A stretch of DNA of 44,339 nt from Prevotella sp. (GTDB lineage: Bacteria > Bacteroidota > Bacteroidia > Bacteroidales > Bacteroidaceae), in the NCBI GenBank assembly GCA_029054825.1, contig JAIDEM010000043.1, forward strand, positions 1-44,339, read 5' to 3'. Positions 8,657-18,457 of the stretch are shown piece after piece. A program made the position numbers and the translations under genes. The notes below the pieces were generated by a model. It searched no databases. It was given only the letters and a program-made list of their open reading frames with translations, and was not told where the DNA came from. Position 1 is the stretch's first letter. The number at the start of each line of letters is the position of its first letter.

Positions 8657-10003
8657 TTAATATGCAGCAACGCCACCATTTCGTGTACGTCCGCTCTTCA
8701 GCAGTCCGTCATAGTGACGCATCATCAGATGTGACTCTATCTGCTGGAGTGTATCAATGACTACGCCGACAAGAATCAAGAGTGATGTTCCACCGAAGAA
8801 CTGTGCGAACGCTTGTTGCACATTAAGAAGTCCAGCAAGGGCTGGCATGACAGCAATGAATGCTATGAAGATAGAGCCCGGAAGTGTTATACGTGATATA
8901 ACGGTATCTATGTACTCTGCAGTATCATGACCTGGCTTCACGCCTGGTATGAATCCATTGTTGCGCTTCATATCCTCTGCCATCTGTGTAGGATTGAGAG
9001 TGATGGCTGTATAGAAGTATGTGAACGCTATGATGAGAACTACATAGATGAGGTTATAGAGGAAACTTCCGTTATCCATAAGCTGTCGGAGACCTGCCGA
9101 AGCGCCGTCTGCTGTGAAGCCCACCACTGTAAGCGGGATGAACATCAAGGCCTGAGCAAAGATGATAGGCATCACGTTGGCAGCAAAAAGCTTCAGAGGA
9201 ATATACTGACGTGCACCGCCGATTTGGCGTGCCGTGCCGCGACCTTCCACACGCTTGGCGTACTGTACAGGTATCTGACGGGTAGCCTGTGTGAGGACTA
9301 TTGCGGCGCAAACTACAGCATACAGTATGAGAATCTCGACTATAAGCATCACGATACCGCCTCCAGAGATAGCTGTGAAACGAGAGGTGATTTCCTGTAC
9401 GAAAGCCTGTGGCAGACGAGCGATGATACCGAGCATGATGATAATGGACACGCCATTGCCTATGCCTTTGTCGGTAATACGCTCACCGAGCCAGAGGATG
9501 AACATGGAACCTGCTGCAAGGATAATCGTAGCAGGAATCATGAACACCTGCCAAGATATTCCTGATGCCAGTGCCTCTCCTGCCTGTGTCCTGATGTTCA
9601 CAAGGTAGCAAGGAGCCTGGAACAGAAGTATGGCAACCGTAAGGACACGGGTATACCAACTGATTTTCTTACGGCCACTCTCACCTTCACGCTGCATCTT
9701 CTGGAAATAAGGTACAGCAACTGCGAGAAGCTGCATTACGATTGAGGCTGAGATATACGGCATAATACCAAGCGCAAAGATTGACGCATTGGAAAATGCA
9801 CCACCAGAGAACATGTCAAGAAGCGACATAAGTCCACCGCTTGTCTGTGACTGGAGCTTCTCAAGCTGTCCAGGGTTAATGCCCGGAAGCACTATGAACG
9901 ACCCAAAACGATATATTGCGGTGAACAGCAGGACGATGAGGAGCCGCTGACGCAGGTCCTCAATCTTCCAACAGTTCTTCAGTGTCTCAATGATTTTTTT
10001 CAT
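8657..10003 (-). CDS. secY: Protein translocase subunit SecY
   Basis: The protein has 448 residues with ten predicted membrane segments. It is the pore of the SecYEG translocon in the inner membrane. Recognisable regions are RLLIVLLFTAIYRFGSFI (TM1), FALGIMPYISASIVMQLL (TM2) and GARQYIPLKL in the cytoplasmic loop. The C-terminus (MRHYDGLLKSGRTRNGG) is the conserved tail. Its ATG overlaps the rplO stop by one nucleotide (TAATG), suggesting coupled translation, and map follows 8 nt downstream. Confidence 0.98.
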   Translation of the reverse strand: MKKIIETLKNCWKIEDLRQRLLIVLLFTAIYRFGSFIVLPGINPGQLEKLQSQTSGGLMSLLDMFSGGAFSNASIFALGIMPYISASIVMQLLAVAVPYFQKMQREGESGRKKISWYTRVLTVAILLFQAPCYLVNIRTQAGEALASGISWQVFMIPATIILAAGSMFILWLGERITDKGIGNGVSIIIMLGIIARLPQAFVQEITSRFTAISGGGIVMLIVEILILYAVVCAAIVLTQATRQIPVQYAKRVEGRGTARQIGGARQYIPLKLFAANVMPIIFAQALMFIPLTVVGFTADGASAGLRQLMDNGSFLYNLIYVVLIIAFTYFYTAITLNPTQMAEDMKRNNGFIPGVKPGHDTAEYIDTVISRITLPGSIFIAFIAVMPALAGLLNVQQAFAQFFGGTSLLILVGVVIDTLQQIESHLMMRHYDGLLKSGRTRNGGVAAY

Positions 10004-10452
10004 TATTCAATAATTGTTGTGTTACCACCTTGTGCCTTGATAGCCTCTTCTGCAGTCTTCGAGAATGCATGAGCCTCTACATCGACCTTTACAGTAAGCT
10101 GGCCCATGCCAAGAATCTTGACAAGTTCCTTACCGTTTGTCAGGCCGGCTGCAACGAGCTCGGCAATGCCGATCTTCGAAACGTTCTGCTTCTCTGCAAT
10201 CTTCTGTATAGTAGAGAGATTGACTGCAAGGTATTCCTTGTGGTTGATGTTCTTGAAGCCGAACTTAGGCAGACGACGCTGCAGAGGCATCTGACCACCC
10301 TCAAAACCGATCTTGCGCTTGTAACCAGAGCGAGACTTAGCACCCTTGTGGCCACGAGTAGATGTACCGCCGAGGCCTGAACCAGGACCACGACCGATAC
10401 GACGACGTGAATGAGTAGAGCCTGCAGCTGGGGTCAAATTATTTAATTTCAT
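10003..10452 (-). CDS. rplO: 50S ribosomal protein L15
   Basis: The protein has 149 residues. The N-terminus is the usual basic, Gly-rich extension (SRRRIGRGPGSGLGGTSTRG, then HKGAKSRSGY) that penetrates 23S rRNA, followed by the globular domain. L15 binds late in 50S assembly. It lies 32 nt after rpmD and overlaps the secY start by one nucleotide. Confidence 0.98.
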   Translation of the reverse strand: MKLNNLTPAAGSTHSRRRIGRGPGSGLGGTSTRGHKGAKSRSGYKRKIGFEGGQMPLQRRLPKFGFKNINHKEYLAVNLSTIQKIAEKQNVSKIGIAELVAAGLTNGKELVKILGMGQLTVKVDVEAHAFSKTAEEAIKAQGGNTTIIE

Positions 10453-10484
10453 AATCGTGTCTATTTAAAAGATAATTACATTAA

Positions 10485-10661
10485 TTATTCAACAACGGTT
10501 ACCAGATGGTGAACCTTACGAATCATGCCACGGAGAACAGGAGTATCCTCACGCTCTACAACCTGAGAGATTTTGTGAAGACCAAGGGCCTGCAGTGTGC
10601 GCTTCTGGTCAATAGGAGCGCCGATTCTACTTTTAGTCTGTTTGATCTTTATTGTTGCCAT
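10485..10661 (-). CDS. rpmD: 50S ribosomal protein L30
   Basis: This 58-codon gene sits between rpsE and rplO. The product begins MATIKIKQTKSRIGAPIDQK and continues with RTLQALGLHKISQVVER and RGMIRKVHHLVTVVE. This is the short bacterial L30. It starts 11 nt after rpsE and ends 32 nt before rplO, the standard spc-operon order. Confidence 0.97.
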   Translation of the reverse strand: MATIKIKQTKSRIGAPIDQKRTLQALGLHKISQVVEREDTPVLRGMIRKVHHLVTVVE

Positions 10662-10672
10662 AATTATCCTCC

Positions 10673-11185
10673 TTATCCCTTAAATACTTTTTCAATACTG
10701 ATTCCACGCTCGCTTGCGATTGTACGGGCATCACGCATAAGGCTGAGTGCCTTGATTGTAGCCTTCACGAGGTTGTGAGGGTTTGAGCTGCCCTTTGACT
10801 TTGCGAGGACATCTGTCACACCAGCACTCTCGAGAACAGGACGCATGGCACCACCAGCCACAAGACCAGTACCAGCTGCTGCCGGCTTCAGGAACACCTG
10901 GGCACCGCCGAAACGCACTTCAATCTCATGTGGAATGGTACCGTTGATTACAGGAACCTTGACAAGGTTCTTCTTTGCAGCCTCTGTACCCTTTGTGATG
11001 GCGGCAGTAACTTCACCGGCCTTACCGAGACCGCAGCCTATCTGGCCCTTACCGTCACCCACAACAACGATGGCAGCGAATGTGAAGGTTCTACCACCTT
11101 TTGTTACCTTAGTAACACGGTTAATGGCTACGAGCTTGTCCTTGAGCTCTGACTCGCCACTTACTTTTACTTTATCAATTGCCAT
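10673..11185 (-). CDS. rpsE: 30S ribosomal protein S5
   Basis: The protein has 170 residues: an N-terminal double-stranded RNA-binding-like domain ([20 protein letters not shown], then [20 protein letters not shown]) and a C-terminal S5 domain containing [20 protein letters not shown]5 takes part in decoding fidelity on the 30S solvent side. It lies 9 nt after rplR and 11 nt before rpmD. Confidence 0.98.
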   Translation of the reverse strand: MAIDKVKVSGESELKDKLVAINRVTKVTKGGRTFTFAAIVVVGDGKGQIGCGLGKAGEVTAAITKGTEAAKKNLVKVPVINGTIPHEIEVRFGGAQVFLKPAAAGTGLVAGGAMRPVLESAGVTDVLAKSKGSSNPHNLVKATIKALSLMRDARTIASERGISIEKVFKG

Positions 11186-11194
11186 AATTGTTCA

Positions 11195-11539
11195 TTAGAA
11201 ATTAAGTCCACCATTACGAGCTGCATCAGCGAGCTCTTTTACACGACCGTGATAAAGATATCCGTTACGGTCGAAAACTACCGATGTGATGCCTGCGGCC
11301 TTAGCCTTCTCTGCCACGAGTGCGCCAACCTTTGCAGCCTGCTCCTTCTTAGGCATAGCCTCGAGTCCGAGGGAAGAAGCGGAAGCAAGAGTGCAGCCTG
11401 TAAGGTCGTTTATCACCTGTGCATAGATCTGCTTGTTGCTACGGAACACGCTGAGACGTGGACGCTCTGCAGTACCGTTTACATTCTTGCGAATTCTATA
11501 TTTGATTTTGATTCGTCTTTCTACTTTCTTTGTTGTCAT
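11195..11539 (-). CDS. rplR: 50S ribosomal protein L18
   Basis: The protein has 114 residues and binds 5S rRNA together with L5. The family pattern is [20 protein letters not shown], then [15 protein letters not shown] and [20 protein letters not shown]. It lies 23 nt after rplF and 9 nt before rpsE. Confidence 0.98.
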   Translation of the reverse strand: MTTKKVERRIKIKYRIRKNVNGTAERPRLSVFRSNKQIYAQVINDLTGCTLASASSLGLEAMPKKEQAAKVGALVAEKAKAAGITSVVFDRNGYLYHGRVKELADAARNGGLNF

Positions 11540-11562
11540 AATCGTTAATGTTTTAATGATTA

Positions 11563-12129
11563 TTACTTAGCCGAAGCACTCTTACCAGACTTGCGACGGA
11601 TAACCTCACCCTGGAAGAGAATACCCTTACCCTTGTAAGGCTCTGGCTTACGGAATGAGCGAATCTTTGCGCAGATAAGGCCGAGAAGTGCCTTGTCGCA
11701 GCTTTCAATCATGATGAGAGGGTTCTGGTTACGCTCAGACTTTGTCTCTACCTTAACCTCAGCAGGGAGCTGGAGGAAGATAGGGTGAGTATAGCCGAGT
11801 GCGAACTCAATGAGGTTACCCTGATTGGATACACGGTAGCCGACACCGACAAGCTCAAGAGTCTTCTTATAGCCTTCGCTTACACCTACAACCATGTTGT
11901 TGACAAGCGAACGGTACAGACCGTGGAAAGCATTGCGCTGCTTATAGTTTACCGGGCTGGTCTCGTCTACTTCGAAAGTGATGTGACCGTCCTCTACCTT
12001 AACGATTATGGATGAGTCAACCTTCTGTGACATTTCTCCCTTCGGGCCCTTGACAGTTACGACACCGTCATTAAGGGTTACAGTTACGCCGGCAGGGATA
12101 GCGATTGGCATTTTACCTATTCTTGACAT
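11563..12129 (-). CDS. rplF: 50S ribosomal protein L6
   Basis: The protein has 188 residues with two tandem L6 folds. The start [19 protein letters not shown] and the C-terminal [19 protein letters not shown] are the classic signatures. L6 lies near the sarcin-ricin loop. It starts 16 nt after rpsH. Confidence 0.98.
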   Translation of the reverse strand: MSRIGKMPIAIPAGVTVTLNDGVVTVKGPKGEMSQKVDSSIIVKVEDGHITFEVDETSPVNYKQRNAFHGLYRSLVNNMVVGVSEGYKKTLELVGVGYRVSNQGNLIEFALGYTHPIFLQLPAEVKVETKSERNQNPLIMIESCDKALLGLICAKIRSFRKPEPYKGKGILFQGEVIRRKSGKSASAK

Positions 12130-12145
12130 TGCTGTTCCTCCTTAA

Positions 12146-12541
12146 TTAATAGACATAGCAAAGAACCTCGCCGCCAATCTTGAGTTCGGCAGCCTCTTTG
12201 TCTGTCATGACGCCCTTGGATGTGGACAGGATTGCGATACCCAGTCCGTTGATAACTCGTGGCATGTCCTTGTAACCGGTGTACTTACGGAGACCTGGTG
12301 TAGAGACACGCTTAAGACACTTGATTGCGTTTGTCTTTGTTGTAGGATTCCATTTCAAAGCGACTTTGATAGAACCCTGAGGTCCGTCCTCCACGAACTT
12401 GTAGTTGAGGATATAACCCTTCTCGAAGAGAATCTTTGTGATCTCTTTCTTCAGATTTGACGCTGGCACCTCAACGACACGATGATGAGCCATGATTGCG
12501 TTTCTGAGTCTTGTCAGATAATCTGCTATTGGATCTGTCAT
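12146..12541 (-). CDS. rpsH: 30S ribosomal protein S8
   Basis: The protein has 131 residues starting MTDPIADYLTRLRNAIMAHH. The C-terminal block AILSTSKGVMTDKEAAELKI carries the STSKG rRNA-binding signature. S8 binds the central domain of 16S rRNA, and in Escherichia coli it also represses the spc operon by binding its mRNA. It is preceded by an unusually long 197-nt spacer with two copies of a 34-nt hairpin and further complementary segments, a plausible site for such control here. Confidence 0.98.
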   Translation of the reverse strand: MTDPIADYLTRLRNAIMAHHRVVEVPASNLKKEITKILFEKGYILNYKFVEDGPQGSIKVALKWNPTTKTNAIKCLKRVSTPGLRKYTGYKDMPRVINGLGIAILSTSKGVMTDKEAAELKIGGEVLCYVY

Positions 12542-12554
12542 GATAAAAATGAAG

Positions 12555-12632
12555 TTTAATTAATCGGGACTACCCCGACAATATTAAAGAATGAAAGTTT
12601 TAATTGATCGGGACTTTCCCGACAATATTAAA
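12555..12632 (-). repeat. Two tandem copies of a 34-nt hairpin unit in the rpsN-rpsH spacer
   Basis: The unit at 12555-12588 and the unit at 12599-12632 match at 31 of 34 positions, with a 10-nt gap. Each can fold on itself: TCGGG/CCCGA (extended to TCGGGA/TCCCGA in the second copy) forms the inner stem, and TTTAAT-type flanks pair further out. Two of the three differences fall within the loop or at its edge. The closer copy ends about 14 nt upstream of the rpsH start codon. Confidence 0.85.
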
Positions 12633-12641
12633 TTTTATCCT

Positions 12642-12722
12642 TGCCGACAGTCACGGCATGTTTCTGCCGGAAGGAGTAAGCAAGTCCGCCCTCCGTCACT
12701 GATGGAGGAGAGGCGTGACTTT
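12642..12722 (-). promoter_or_regulatory. Candidate three-way-junction RNA upstream of rpsH
   Basis: In the minus-strand RNA just after rpsN, AGTCACG (12715-12721 region) can pair with CGTGACT (12649-12655 region). Enclosed between them are a hairpin closed by CCTCC/GGAGG (12690-12708) and one closed by CGGCA/TGCCG with a GAAACA loop (about 12653-12668; it shares two bases with the closing stem, which may be limited to AGTCA/TGACT). This folds as a compact cloverleaf. The location in the rpsN-rpsH spacer suggests an autoregulatory leader. The fold was drawn by eye and not computed. Confidence 0.4.
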
Positions 12723-12738
12723 TCTGTGCGTACGATTA

Positions 12739-13041
12739 TTACCAGCTTGCCTTCTTCACGCCAGGGATGAGACCTGCAGAAGCCATCTCACGGAACTGGA
12801 TACGGGAAATGCCGAACTGGCGGATATAACCCTTCGGACGACCGGTGATCTTGCAACGGTTATGGAGTCGGATAGGGTTGGCGTTCTTTGGTATGCTCTG
12901 GAGCTTGCGAGCTGCTTCGTATGCCTCTGCGAGATCATCGGTAGTAGCGATAATCTTCTTGAGTGCAGCACGCTTCTCAGCGTAGCGAGCTACCAGGCGA
13001 GCACGCTTTACCTCGCGTGCCTTCATTGATTCTTTTGCCAT
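12739..13041 (-). CDS. rpsN: 30S ribosomal protein S14, zinc-free type
   Basis: The protein has 100 residues. The C-terminal signature is [19 protein letters not shown]. The paired CxxC motifs of the short zinc-binding form are missing, and there is the extra central helical insert typical of the long, C-minus S14. S14 is located in the 30S head. It lies 5 nt after rplE and is followed by the long structured spacer before rpsH. Confidence 0.98.
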   Translation of the reverse strand: MAKESMKAREVKRARLVARYAEKRAALKKIIATTDDLAEAYEAARKLQSIPKNANPIRLHNRCKITGRPKGYIRQFGISRIQFREMASAGLIPGVKKASW

Positions 13042-13046
13042 ATCTC

Positions 13047-13601
13047 TTAATCGTTTTTAGCGTTCTTGAATGGAAGACCGAATGCCTTCAGGAGTGCATA
13101 TCCTTCTTCGTCAGTCTTTGCTGTGGTGACGAATGTGATGTTCATACCCTGGATGCGGTCAACATTATCAATATTGATTTCAGGGAAGATGATCTGCTCC
13201 TGGATACCCAGCGTGTAGTTGCCGCGTCCGTCGAGCTTTGACTCGATACCCTTGAAGTCGCGGATACGAGGGAGTGCGATGCGCACGAGCTTCTCGAGGA
13301 ACTCGTACATGCGCTCACGGCGGAGAGTAACCATGACGCCGATAGGCATCTTCTTACGGAGCTTGAAGTTCGCAATATCCTTCTTTGAATATGTAGCGAC
13401 AGCCTTCTGTCCTGTGATGGTTGTTATCTCGTTGATTGCCACCTCGATGAGCTTCTTGTCCTGGGTTGCGTCACCAAGTCCCTGGTTTACTACAATCTTT
13501 GTCAACTGAGGAATCTCCATTGACGAAGAGTAGTTGAACTGCTTCTGGAGTGCTGGAGCGATTGTCTCAGCATAAACCTTCTTTAACTGTGCTGTATCCA
13601 T
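13047..13601 (-). CDS. rplE: 50S ribosomal protein L5
   Basis: The protein has 184 residues. Family motifs are [19 protein letters not shown] and [21 protein letters not shown]5 binds 5S rRNA and contacts S13 across the subunit interface. Its start overlaps the rplX stop by one nucleotide, and it ends 5 nt before rpsN. Confidence 0.98.
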   Translation of the reverse strand: MDTAQLKKVYAETIAPALQKQFNYSSSMEIPQLTKIVVNQGLGDATQDKKLIEVAINEITTITGQKAVATYSKKDIANFKLRKKMPIGVMVTLRRERMYEFLEKLVRIALPRIRDFKGIESKLDGRGNYTLGIQEQIIFPEINIDNVDRIQGMNITFVTTAKTDEEGYALLKAFGLPFKNAKND

Positions 13602-13918
13602 TACTTGATTTCCTCCCCTGACTTTTTAGCGATGCGGATGACGTTCTTGCCTTCATGCTTGATGGAGACGCGTGTAGCCTTGCCGCTCTTCGGATCGATG
13701 AGACTCAGATTTGAGATATGAATAGGAGCTTCCTGCTCGACGATGCCGCCCTGAGGGTTCTTTGCACTTGGCTTCTGGCTCTTCTTGACCATGTTAAGGC
13801 CTTCTACGATGGCACGCTGTTCTGCCACGAGAACCTTGAGGACTTTGCCTTTCTTGCCCTTGTCCTTGCCGGCAAGAACGATGACATTATCGTCTTTTCT
13901 GATATGTAACTTTGTCAT
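13601..13918 (-). CDS. rplX: 50S ribosomal protein L24
   Basis: The protein has 105 residues. The N-terminal KOW motif is visible as [20 protein letters not shown], followed by the loop [21 protein letters not shown]24 is an early assembly initiator near the exit tunnel. It lies 20 nt after rplN and overlaps rplE by one nucleotide. Confidence 0.98.
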   Translation of the reverse strand: MTKLHIRKDDNVIVLAGKDKGKKGKVLKVLVAEQRAIVEGLNMVKKSQKPSAKNPQGGIVEQEAPIHISNLSLIDPKSGKATRVSIKHEGKNVIRIAKKSGEEIK

Positions 13919-13938
13919 TTTCCTGTAACTTTTAATTA

Positions 13939-14304
13939 TTAGAGAACCTCAGGTGCCAGAGAAACGACCTTCATATTCACCGCACGGAGCTCACGGGCTA
14001 CAGGGCCGAAGATACGGCTGCCGCGGAGCTCACCAGCGTTGTTGAGCAGTACGCATGCGTTGTCATCGAAACGGATGTACGAGCCATCTGCACGGCGAAT
14101 CTCCTTCTTTGTGCGTACGATCAAAGCCTTTGATACTGCACCTTTCTTCAAATCACTTGATGGGATGACGTTCTTGACAGCTACGACGATAACGTCACCC
14201 ACGCTTGCGTAACGGCGCCTGGTACCACCAAGGACACGGATGCAGAGAGCTTCGCGTGCACCGCTGTTATCACATACTGTAAGTCTTGATTCTGCCTGTA
14301 TCAT
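13939..14304 (-). CDS. rplN: 50S ribosomal protein L14
   Basis: The protein has 121 residues starting [20 protein letters not shown], with the conserved ends [20 protein letters not shown] and [10 protein letters not shown]14 forms an intersubunit bridge. It begins 2 nt after rpsQ and ends 20 nt before rplX. Confidence 0.98.
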   Translation of the reverse strand: MIQAESRLTVCDNSGAREALCIRVLGGTRRRYASVGDVIVVAVKNVIPSSDLKKGAVSKALIVRTKKEIRRADGSYIRFDDNACVLLNNAGELRGSRIFGPVARELRAVNMKVVSLAPEVL

Positions 14305-14306
14305 AT

Positions 14307-14564
14307 TTACTTAGCTTTTTCAGTTATTGAAACTAATCTCCAGCGCTTTGTCTTGCTGAGAGGACGTGTCTCCATGATTAGCACTGTATCGCCCACATGA
14401 GCCTCATTGTTCTCATCGTGTGCATGGTATTTCTTTGTCTTCTGGACAAATTTACCGTATATAGGATGTTTCTCCTTGAACTTAGCAGCAACGACAATGG
14501 ACTTCTCCATCTTGTCGCTGATAACAACACCCTGTCTTGTCTTTCTTAAATTTCTTGTTTCCAT
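14307..14564 (-). CDS. rpsQ: 30S ribosomal protein S17
   Basis: The protein has 85 residues, a single OB fold. The signature is [20 protein letters not shown] followed by the strand with [21 protein letters not shown]17 is a primary binder of the 16S 5' domain. It lies 12 nt after rpmC and 2 nt before rplN. Confidence 0.98.
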   Translation of the reverse strand: METRNLRKTRQGVVISDKMEKSIVVAAKFKEKHPIYGKFVQKTKKYHAHDENNEAHVGDTVLIMETRPLSKTKRWRLVSITEKAK

Positions 14565-14576
14565 CGTGGATAATTG

Positions 14577-14771
14577 TTATTTGTTAAGTTCCCTTTGACG
14601 GAGTACTGTCTTCATGCGTGCTATGTCACGACGAGCGCCCTTAATCTGAGATGGATTCTCGAGTGGAGTGATAGCGTGGTTGAGCTTCATCTGCTGAAGA
14701 GCAGCCTCTGCTGTCTCGAGTTTCTCGACCAATTCCTTGGTCTCGAGTTCATTGATTTCTTTTACCTTCAT
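14577..14771 (-). CDS. rpmC: 50S ribosomal protein L29
   Basis: The protein has 64 residues of mostly coiled helix. The pattern is MKVKEINELETKELVEKLET at the start and KGARRDIARMKTVLRQRE at the end. L29 lies next to the tunnel exit, where it helps recruit nascent-chain factors. It is 2 nt after rplP and 12 nt before rpsQ. Confidence 0.97.
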   Translation of the reverse strand: MKVKEINELETKELVEKLETAEAALQQMKLNHAITPLENPSQIKGARRDIARMKTVLRQRELNK

Positions 14772-14773
14772 AA

Positions 14774-15202
14774 TTATGCGTTCTTGTCGTAGTCACGACG
14801 GATAATAAACTTACACTTTACTGGCAATTTCTGTGCTCCGAGGCGGAGTGCTTCCTTTGCCACTGCGAAAGGTACGCCTTCTACCTCGAAGAGGATACGG
14901 CCCGGAGTCACCGGAGCTACCCATCCTGCCACGTCACCCTTACCTTTACCCATTCGGACGTCGGCAGGCTTGCGTGTGATAGGTTTGTCAGGGAAGATGC
15001 GGATCCATACCTGGCCTTCACGGTTCATATAACGGTTTATCGCCACACGGGCTGCCTCTATCTGACGGCTGTCAATCCATTTTGGCTCAAGTGTCTTGAT
15101 GCCGAATGAACCGAAAGCGAGCTGAGTGCCGCGGTGAGCGTTGCCCTTATTGCCACGACCGTCTTGCGGTCTTCTGTATTTTACTCTTTTTGGCTGTAAC
15201 AT
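14774..15202 (-). CDS. rplP: 50S ribosomal protein L16
   Basis: The protein has 142 residues starting [20 protein letters not shown]. The conserved block [20 protein letters not shown], which follows the first third, is diagnostic. L16 supports the A-site tRNA region and is needed for late 50S maturation. It lies 14 nt after rpsC and 2 nt before rpmC. Confidence 0.98.
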   Translation of the reverse strand: MLQPKRVKYRRPQDGRGNKGNAHRGTQLAFGSFGIKTLEPKWIDSRQIEAARVAINRYMNREGQVWIRIFPDKPITRKPADVRMGKGKGDVAGWVAPVTPGRILFEVEGVPFAVAKEALRLGAQKLPVKCKFIIRRDYDKNA

Positions 15203-15216
15203 GATAGACTCTACTT

Positions 15217-15948
15217 TTAACGGTTATTGTTTCTCTTACGGTTACCGCCTCTGCCTGAGCGTGGACTGTTTGAACGGCCGTTGCTCTGCTTCTCCTGTGT
15301 GAAGTTGACGGTAACGTCCTTCTTGCCATAGACTTCACCACGGCAGATCCACACCTTGATGCCGAGAATACCTACCTTGGTGAGTGCTTCTGCCTGACAG
15401 TAATCTATATCTGCGCGGAATGTGTGGAGTGGAGTACGTCCTTCCTTGAGCATCTCCTTGCGTGCCATTTCGGCACCGTTAAGACGTCCGCAGATCTGGA
15501 CTTTGATACCCTCTGCACCAGCACGCATGGCGTTGGCGATAGCCATCTTGATGGCGCGACGGTATGCTACTTTGCCCTCTATCTGGCGAGCGAGGTTGTT
15601 CGCTACGATTGTCGCGTCAAGGTCTGGCTTCTTGACTTCGAAGATGTTGATCTGGATGTCCTTGTCATAAAGCTTCTTGAGCTCTTCCTTCAACTTGTCG
15701 ACATCCTGGCCACCCTTACCAATGACAATACCCGGACGGGCTGTGCAAATAGTGATGGTGACGAACTTCAATGTACGCTCGATGATGATGCGAGAGACGC
15801 TGGCCTTTGCGAGACGCTCGTTAAGATACTTGCGGATCTTCCTGTCCTCTACGAGGTTGTCTCCGAAGTTCTTGCCACCGAACCAATTTGAGTCCCAACC
15901 ACGGACGATGCCGAGGCGGTTAGCGATTGGATTAACTTTCTGTCCCAT
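15217..15948 (-). CDS. rpsC: 30S ribosomal protein S3
   Basis: The protein has 243 residues. It starts [20 protein letters not shown], has a KH domain with [16 protein letters not shown] (residues about 70-85), and carries the C-terminal S3 domain ending near [16 protein letters not shown]. The last roughly 35 residues are a Ser/Asn/Arg/Gly-rich tail likely to be disordered. S3 lines the mRNA entry tunnel. It is 6 nt after rplV. Confidence 0.98.
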   Translation of the reverse strand: MGQKVNPIANRLGIVRGWDSNWFGGKNFGDNLVEDRKIRKYLNERLAKASVSRIIIERTLKFVTITICTARPGIVIGKGGQDVDKLKEELKKLYDKDIQINIFEVKKPDLDATIVANNLARQIEGKVAYRRAIKMAIANAMRAGAEGIKVQICGRLNGAEMARKEMLKEGRTPLHTFRADIDYCQAEALTKVGILGIKVWICRGEVYGKKDVTVNFTQEKQSNGRSNSPRSGRGGNRKRNNNR

Positions 15949-15954
15949 ACTTAA

Positions 15955-16356
15955 TTAATTGTCATTAGTTTTTGCATCTACGAACAGTGTCACGTGGTTG
16001 GAGCGTTTGCGGATACGGTAGCCGCGGCCCTGTGGCGCAGGACGCATGCGCTTCATTGTAACACCTTCATCAACGAAGATCCTGGAGATGTAGAGTTCTC
16101 CTTCTTCAGCCTTACGATCATTCTTTATCTCCCAGTTTGCAATAGCGGAACGGAGAAGCTTCTCGACGTCGGCAGATGCCGCCTTCTTGGAGAATCTCAG
16201 CACACCGAGCGCACGGTTTACCTCCATGCCACGCACCATGTCCACGACGTAGCGCATCTTGCGTGGTGAAGAAGGGCAGCCGTTGAGCTTTGCAAAGTAC
16301 AAATTCTTCTGGGCTTCTTTTCTTGCTTTAGCAGCGTTATGTTTTCTTGCTCCCAT
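15955..16356 (-). CDS. rplV: 50S ribosomal protein L22
   Basis: The protein has 133 residues. The signature is [20 protein letters not shown] near residues 27-46 and [20 protein letters not shown] near the end, the beta-hairpin that reaches into the exit tunnel and is the usual place for macrolide resistance changes. It is 34 nt after rpsS and 6 nt before rpsC. Confidence 0.98.
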   Translation of the reverse strand: MGARKHNAAKARKEAQKNLYFAKLNGCPSSPRKMRYVVDMVRGMEVNRALGVLRFSKKAASADVEKLLRSAIANWEIKNDRKAEEGELYISRIFVDEGVTMKRMRPAPQGRGYRIRKRSNHVTLFVDAKTNDN

Positions 16357-16390
16357 TTTGTTTCTTATGGTTTTGGATTGTCATGCCTGC

Positions 16391-16657
16391 TTACTTGCGG
16401 TTGCCTGCGTGACCGCCGAAGCGGCGTGTTGGCGCAAACTCACCAAGCTTGTGGCCTACCATATTCTCGGTGATGTAAACAGGGATAAATTTGTTACCGT
16501 TATGAACAGCCACTGTATGACCCACGAAATCAGGTGAGATCATTGAGGCTCTAGCCCAAGTCTTGACAACATTCTTCTTGCCGCTCTCATTCATGGCGAG
16601 AATCTTCTTCTCAAGAGAAACGTTGATGTATGGACCTTTTTTTAATGAACGACTCAT
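16391..16657 (-). CDS. rpsS: 30S ribosomal protein S19
   Basis: The protein has 88 residues beginning [20 protein letters not shown]. The conserved [20 protein letters not shown] and [12 protein letters not shown] confirm S19, which pairs with S13 in the 30S head. It is 23 nt after rplB. Confidence 0.98.
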   Translation of the reverse strand: MSRSLKKGPYINVSLEKKILAMNESGKKNVVKTWARASMISPDFVGHTVAVHNGNKFIPVYITENMVGHKLGEFAPTRRFGGHAGNRK

Positions 16658-16680
16658 AATTTACTCAGTTTGCTAATTAA

Positions 16681-17508
16681 TTACTTCTTGTTAGCTCTCT
16701 CAATGATGTACTTGTTGGAAAGCTTCTTAGGTGCGCGTGTCTTCAAGCCCTTAGCATAGAGACCCTTGCGTGAGCGTGGATGACCACCAGACTGGCGTCC
16801 CTCGCCACCACCCATCGGGTGATCTACAGGGTTCATGACAACACCACGGTTGTGAGGACGACGACCGAGCCAGCGCGAACGGCCTGCCTTTCCTGACTGC
16901 TCGAGAGCGTGGTCAGAGTTGCCCACAGAACCTACTGTCGCCTTGCACGCAGAGAGTATCTGGCGTGTCTCTCCAGAAGGGAGCTTGATAACACAGTAAC
17001 GACCCTCGCGGGATGTCAACTGAGCAAAGTTACCAGCCGAACGGACGAGAAGGGCACCCTGTCCCGGGCGGAGCTCGATATTGTGAATCACTGTACCTAC
17101 TGGTATGTTGGCCAGAGGGAGAGTGTTTCCAATCTCAGGAGCTGCTTCCGCACCTGACATCAGGGTCATGCCGACCTGAAGTCCGTTAGGAGCGATAATG
17201 TAACGTTTTTCACCATCAGCATAATAGAGAAGTGCTATGCGAGCCGAGCGGTTTGGATCGTACTCGATAGACTTTACCACTGCTGGAACACCATCTTTCT
17301 CTCGCTTGAAGTCGATGATACGATACTTCCGCTTGTGACCGCCGCCCTTATAGCGGACTGTCATCTTACCGGTGTTGTTTCGACCGCCGGTGCTACGCTT
17401 ACCGTAAACGAGAGACTTCTCTGGCACGGATGCAGTAATATCCTCGAACGTGCCAATAACCTTGTGTCTTTGACCAGGAGTAACTGGTTTTAATTTACGT
17501 ACTGCCAT
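16681..17508 (-). CDS. rplB: 50S ribosomal protein L2
   Basis: The protein has 275 residues. The C-terminal signature [20 protein letters not shown], with the conserved His near the peptidyl-transferase region, is intact. The N-terminal OB-like part includes [21 protein letters not shown]2 is essential for subunit joining. It starts 5 nt after rplW. Confidence 0.98.
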   Translation of the reverse strand: MAVRKLKPVTPGQRHKVIGTFEDITASVPEKSLVYGKRSTGGRNNTGKMTVRYKGGGHKRKYRIIDFKREKDGVPAVVKSIEYDPNRSARIALLYYADGEKRYIIAPNGLQVGMTLMSGAEAAPEIGNTLPLANIPVGTVIHNIELRPGQGALLVRSAGNFAQLTSREGRYCVIKLPSGETRQILSACKATVGSVGNSDHALEQSGKAGRSRWLGRRPHNRGVVMNPVDHPMGGGEGRQSGGHPRSRKGLYAKGLKTRAPKKLSNKYIIERANKK

Positions 17509-17513
17509 TTTAT

Positions 17514-17807
17514 TTAGATATTGCTATAAAAATCAATAGTCTCGCCCTCCTTAAGAGTAACGATAGCCTTCTTGAATGCGTTCTTCTGTCCCTTCACGAG
17601 ACCCGCACGGGTATAGCGTGCTGAACGCTTGCCAGAATAGCGCATTGTGTTCACGTCCTCCACAGTGACATTGTACTGTGCCTCGACTTCTTTCTTTATC
17701 TCAAGCTTGTTTGCCTCAGGACGCACAATGAAACCGTAGCGGTTAGGCCTTTTCTCAGAAATCTTGGCCATCTTCTCGGTGACCAGTGGTTTAATAATGA
17801 ATGCCAT
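17514..17807 (-). CDS. rplW: 50S ribosomal protein L23
   Basis: The protein has 97 residues starting [20 protein letters not shown], with the core [20 protein letters not shown] followed by VEDVNTM. L23 is the docking site for trigger factor and SRP at the tunnel exit. It lies 20 nt after rplD and 5 nt before rplB. Confidence 0.98.
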   Translation of the reverse strand: MAFIIKPLVTEKMAKISEKRPNRYGFIVRPEANKLEIKKEVEAQYNVTVEDVNTMRYSGKRSARYTRAGLVKGQKNAFKKAIVTLKEGETIDFYSNI

Positions 17808-17827
17808 ACTTTAGTGTCTCCTTTACT

Positions 17828-18457
17828 TTACTTGTTCAAGATATTGTCGATTGTCGCGAAGGATGATTCTGCTACCACGAGGACATCAGCGTTGAGGATG
17901 CCGTAAGCGTGGATGTTTGCCGCAGCCTGCACCTTCATCTTCTGTACGTTGCGTGCAGAGAGATAGATATTCTTGTTCTCAGCAGGCAGGACGAAGAGTA
18001 TCTTCTTTCCCTCTACGCCGAGGTTCTTTGCGATTGCCAGCATTTCCTTTGTCTTTGGCAACTCCATATTGAAATCCTCGACAACGACGATGGCGTTCTC
18101 CTGTGCCTTGTATGAGAGTGCACTCTTACGTGCAAGAATCTTTGTCTTGAGGTTAAGCTTTGTGCGGTAATCGCGTGGACGAGGGCCAAAGACGCGTGCA
18201 CCGCCCACAAGTACTGGCGAGTTGATGTCACCGCGACGTGCGCCGCCGCCACCCTTCTGACGTCCGAGCTTGCGTGTTGAGCCAGAGAGCTCTGAACGCT
18301 CCTTTGCCTTCGCTGTTCCCTGACGCTGATTGCCGAGATACTGCTTGACATCAAGGTAAAGAACATGATCGTTTGGCTCAATTCCGAAGATAGATTCGTT
18401 TAACGTAACCTTTCTTCCGGTCTCCTGACCTTTTATATCTAATACGTTAACTTCCAT
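17828..18457 (-). CDS. rplD: 50S ribosomal protein L4
   Basis: The protein has 209 residues. The long loop that lines the exit tunnel is visible as [20 protein letters not shown], followed by [13 protein letters not shown]. In enterobacteria L4 also represses the S10 operon through its leader. Its ATG overlaps the rplC stop by one nucleotide. Confidence 0.98.
   Translation of the reverse strand: MEVNVLDIKGQETGRKVTLNESIFGIEPNDHVLYLDVKQYLGNQRQGTAKAKERSELSGSTRKLGRQKGGGGARRGDINSPVLVGGARVFGPRPRDYRTKLNLKTKILARKSALSYKAQENAIVVVEDFNMELPKTKEMLAIAKNLGVEGKKILFVLPAENKNIYLSARNVQKMKVQAAANIHAYGILNADVLVVAESSFATIDNILNK

Noticed and set aside
8927..9565. 212-codon plus-strand frame opposite secY
   Set aside because: It is antisense to a gene that is certain, and the composition (His/Asp/Cys-rich) is typical of a shadow frame.
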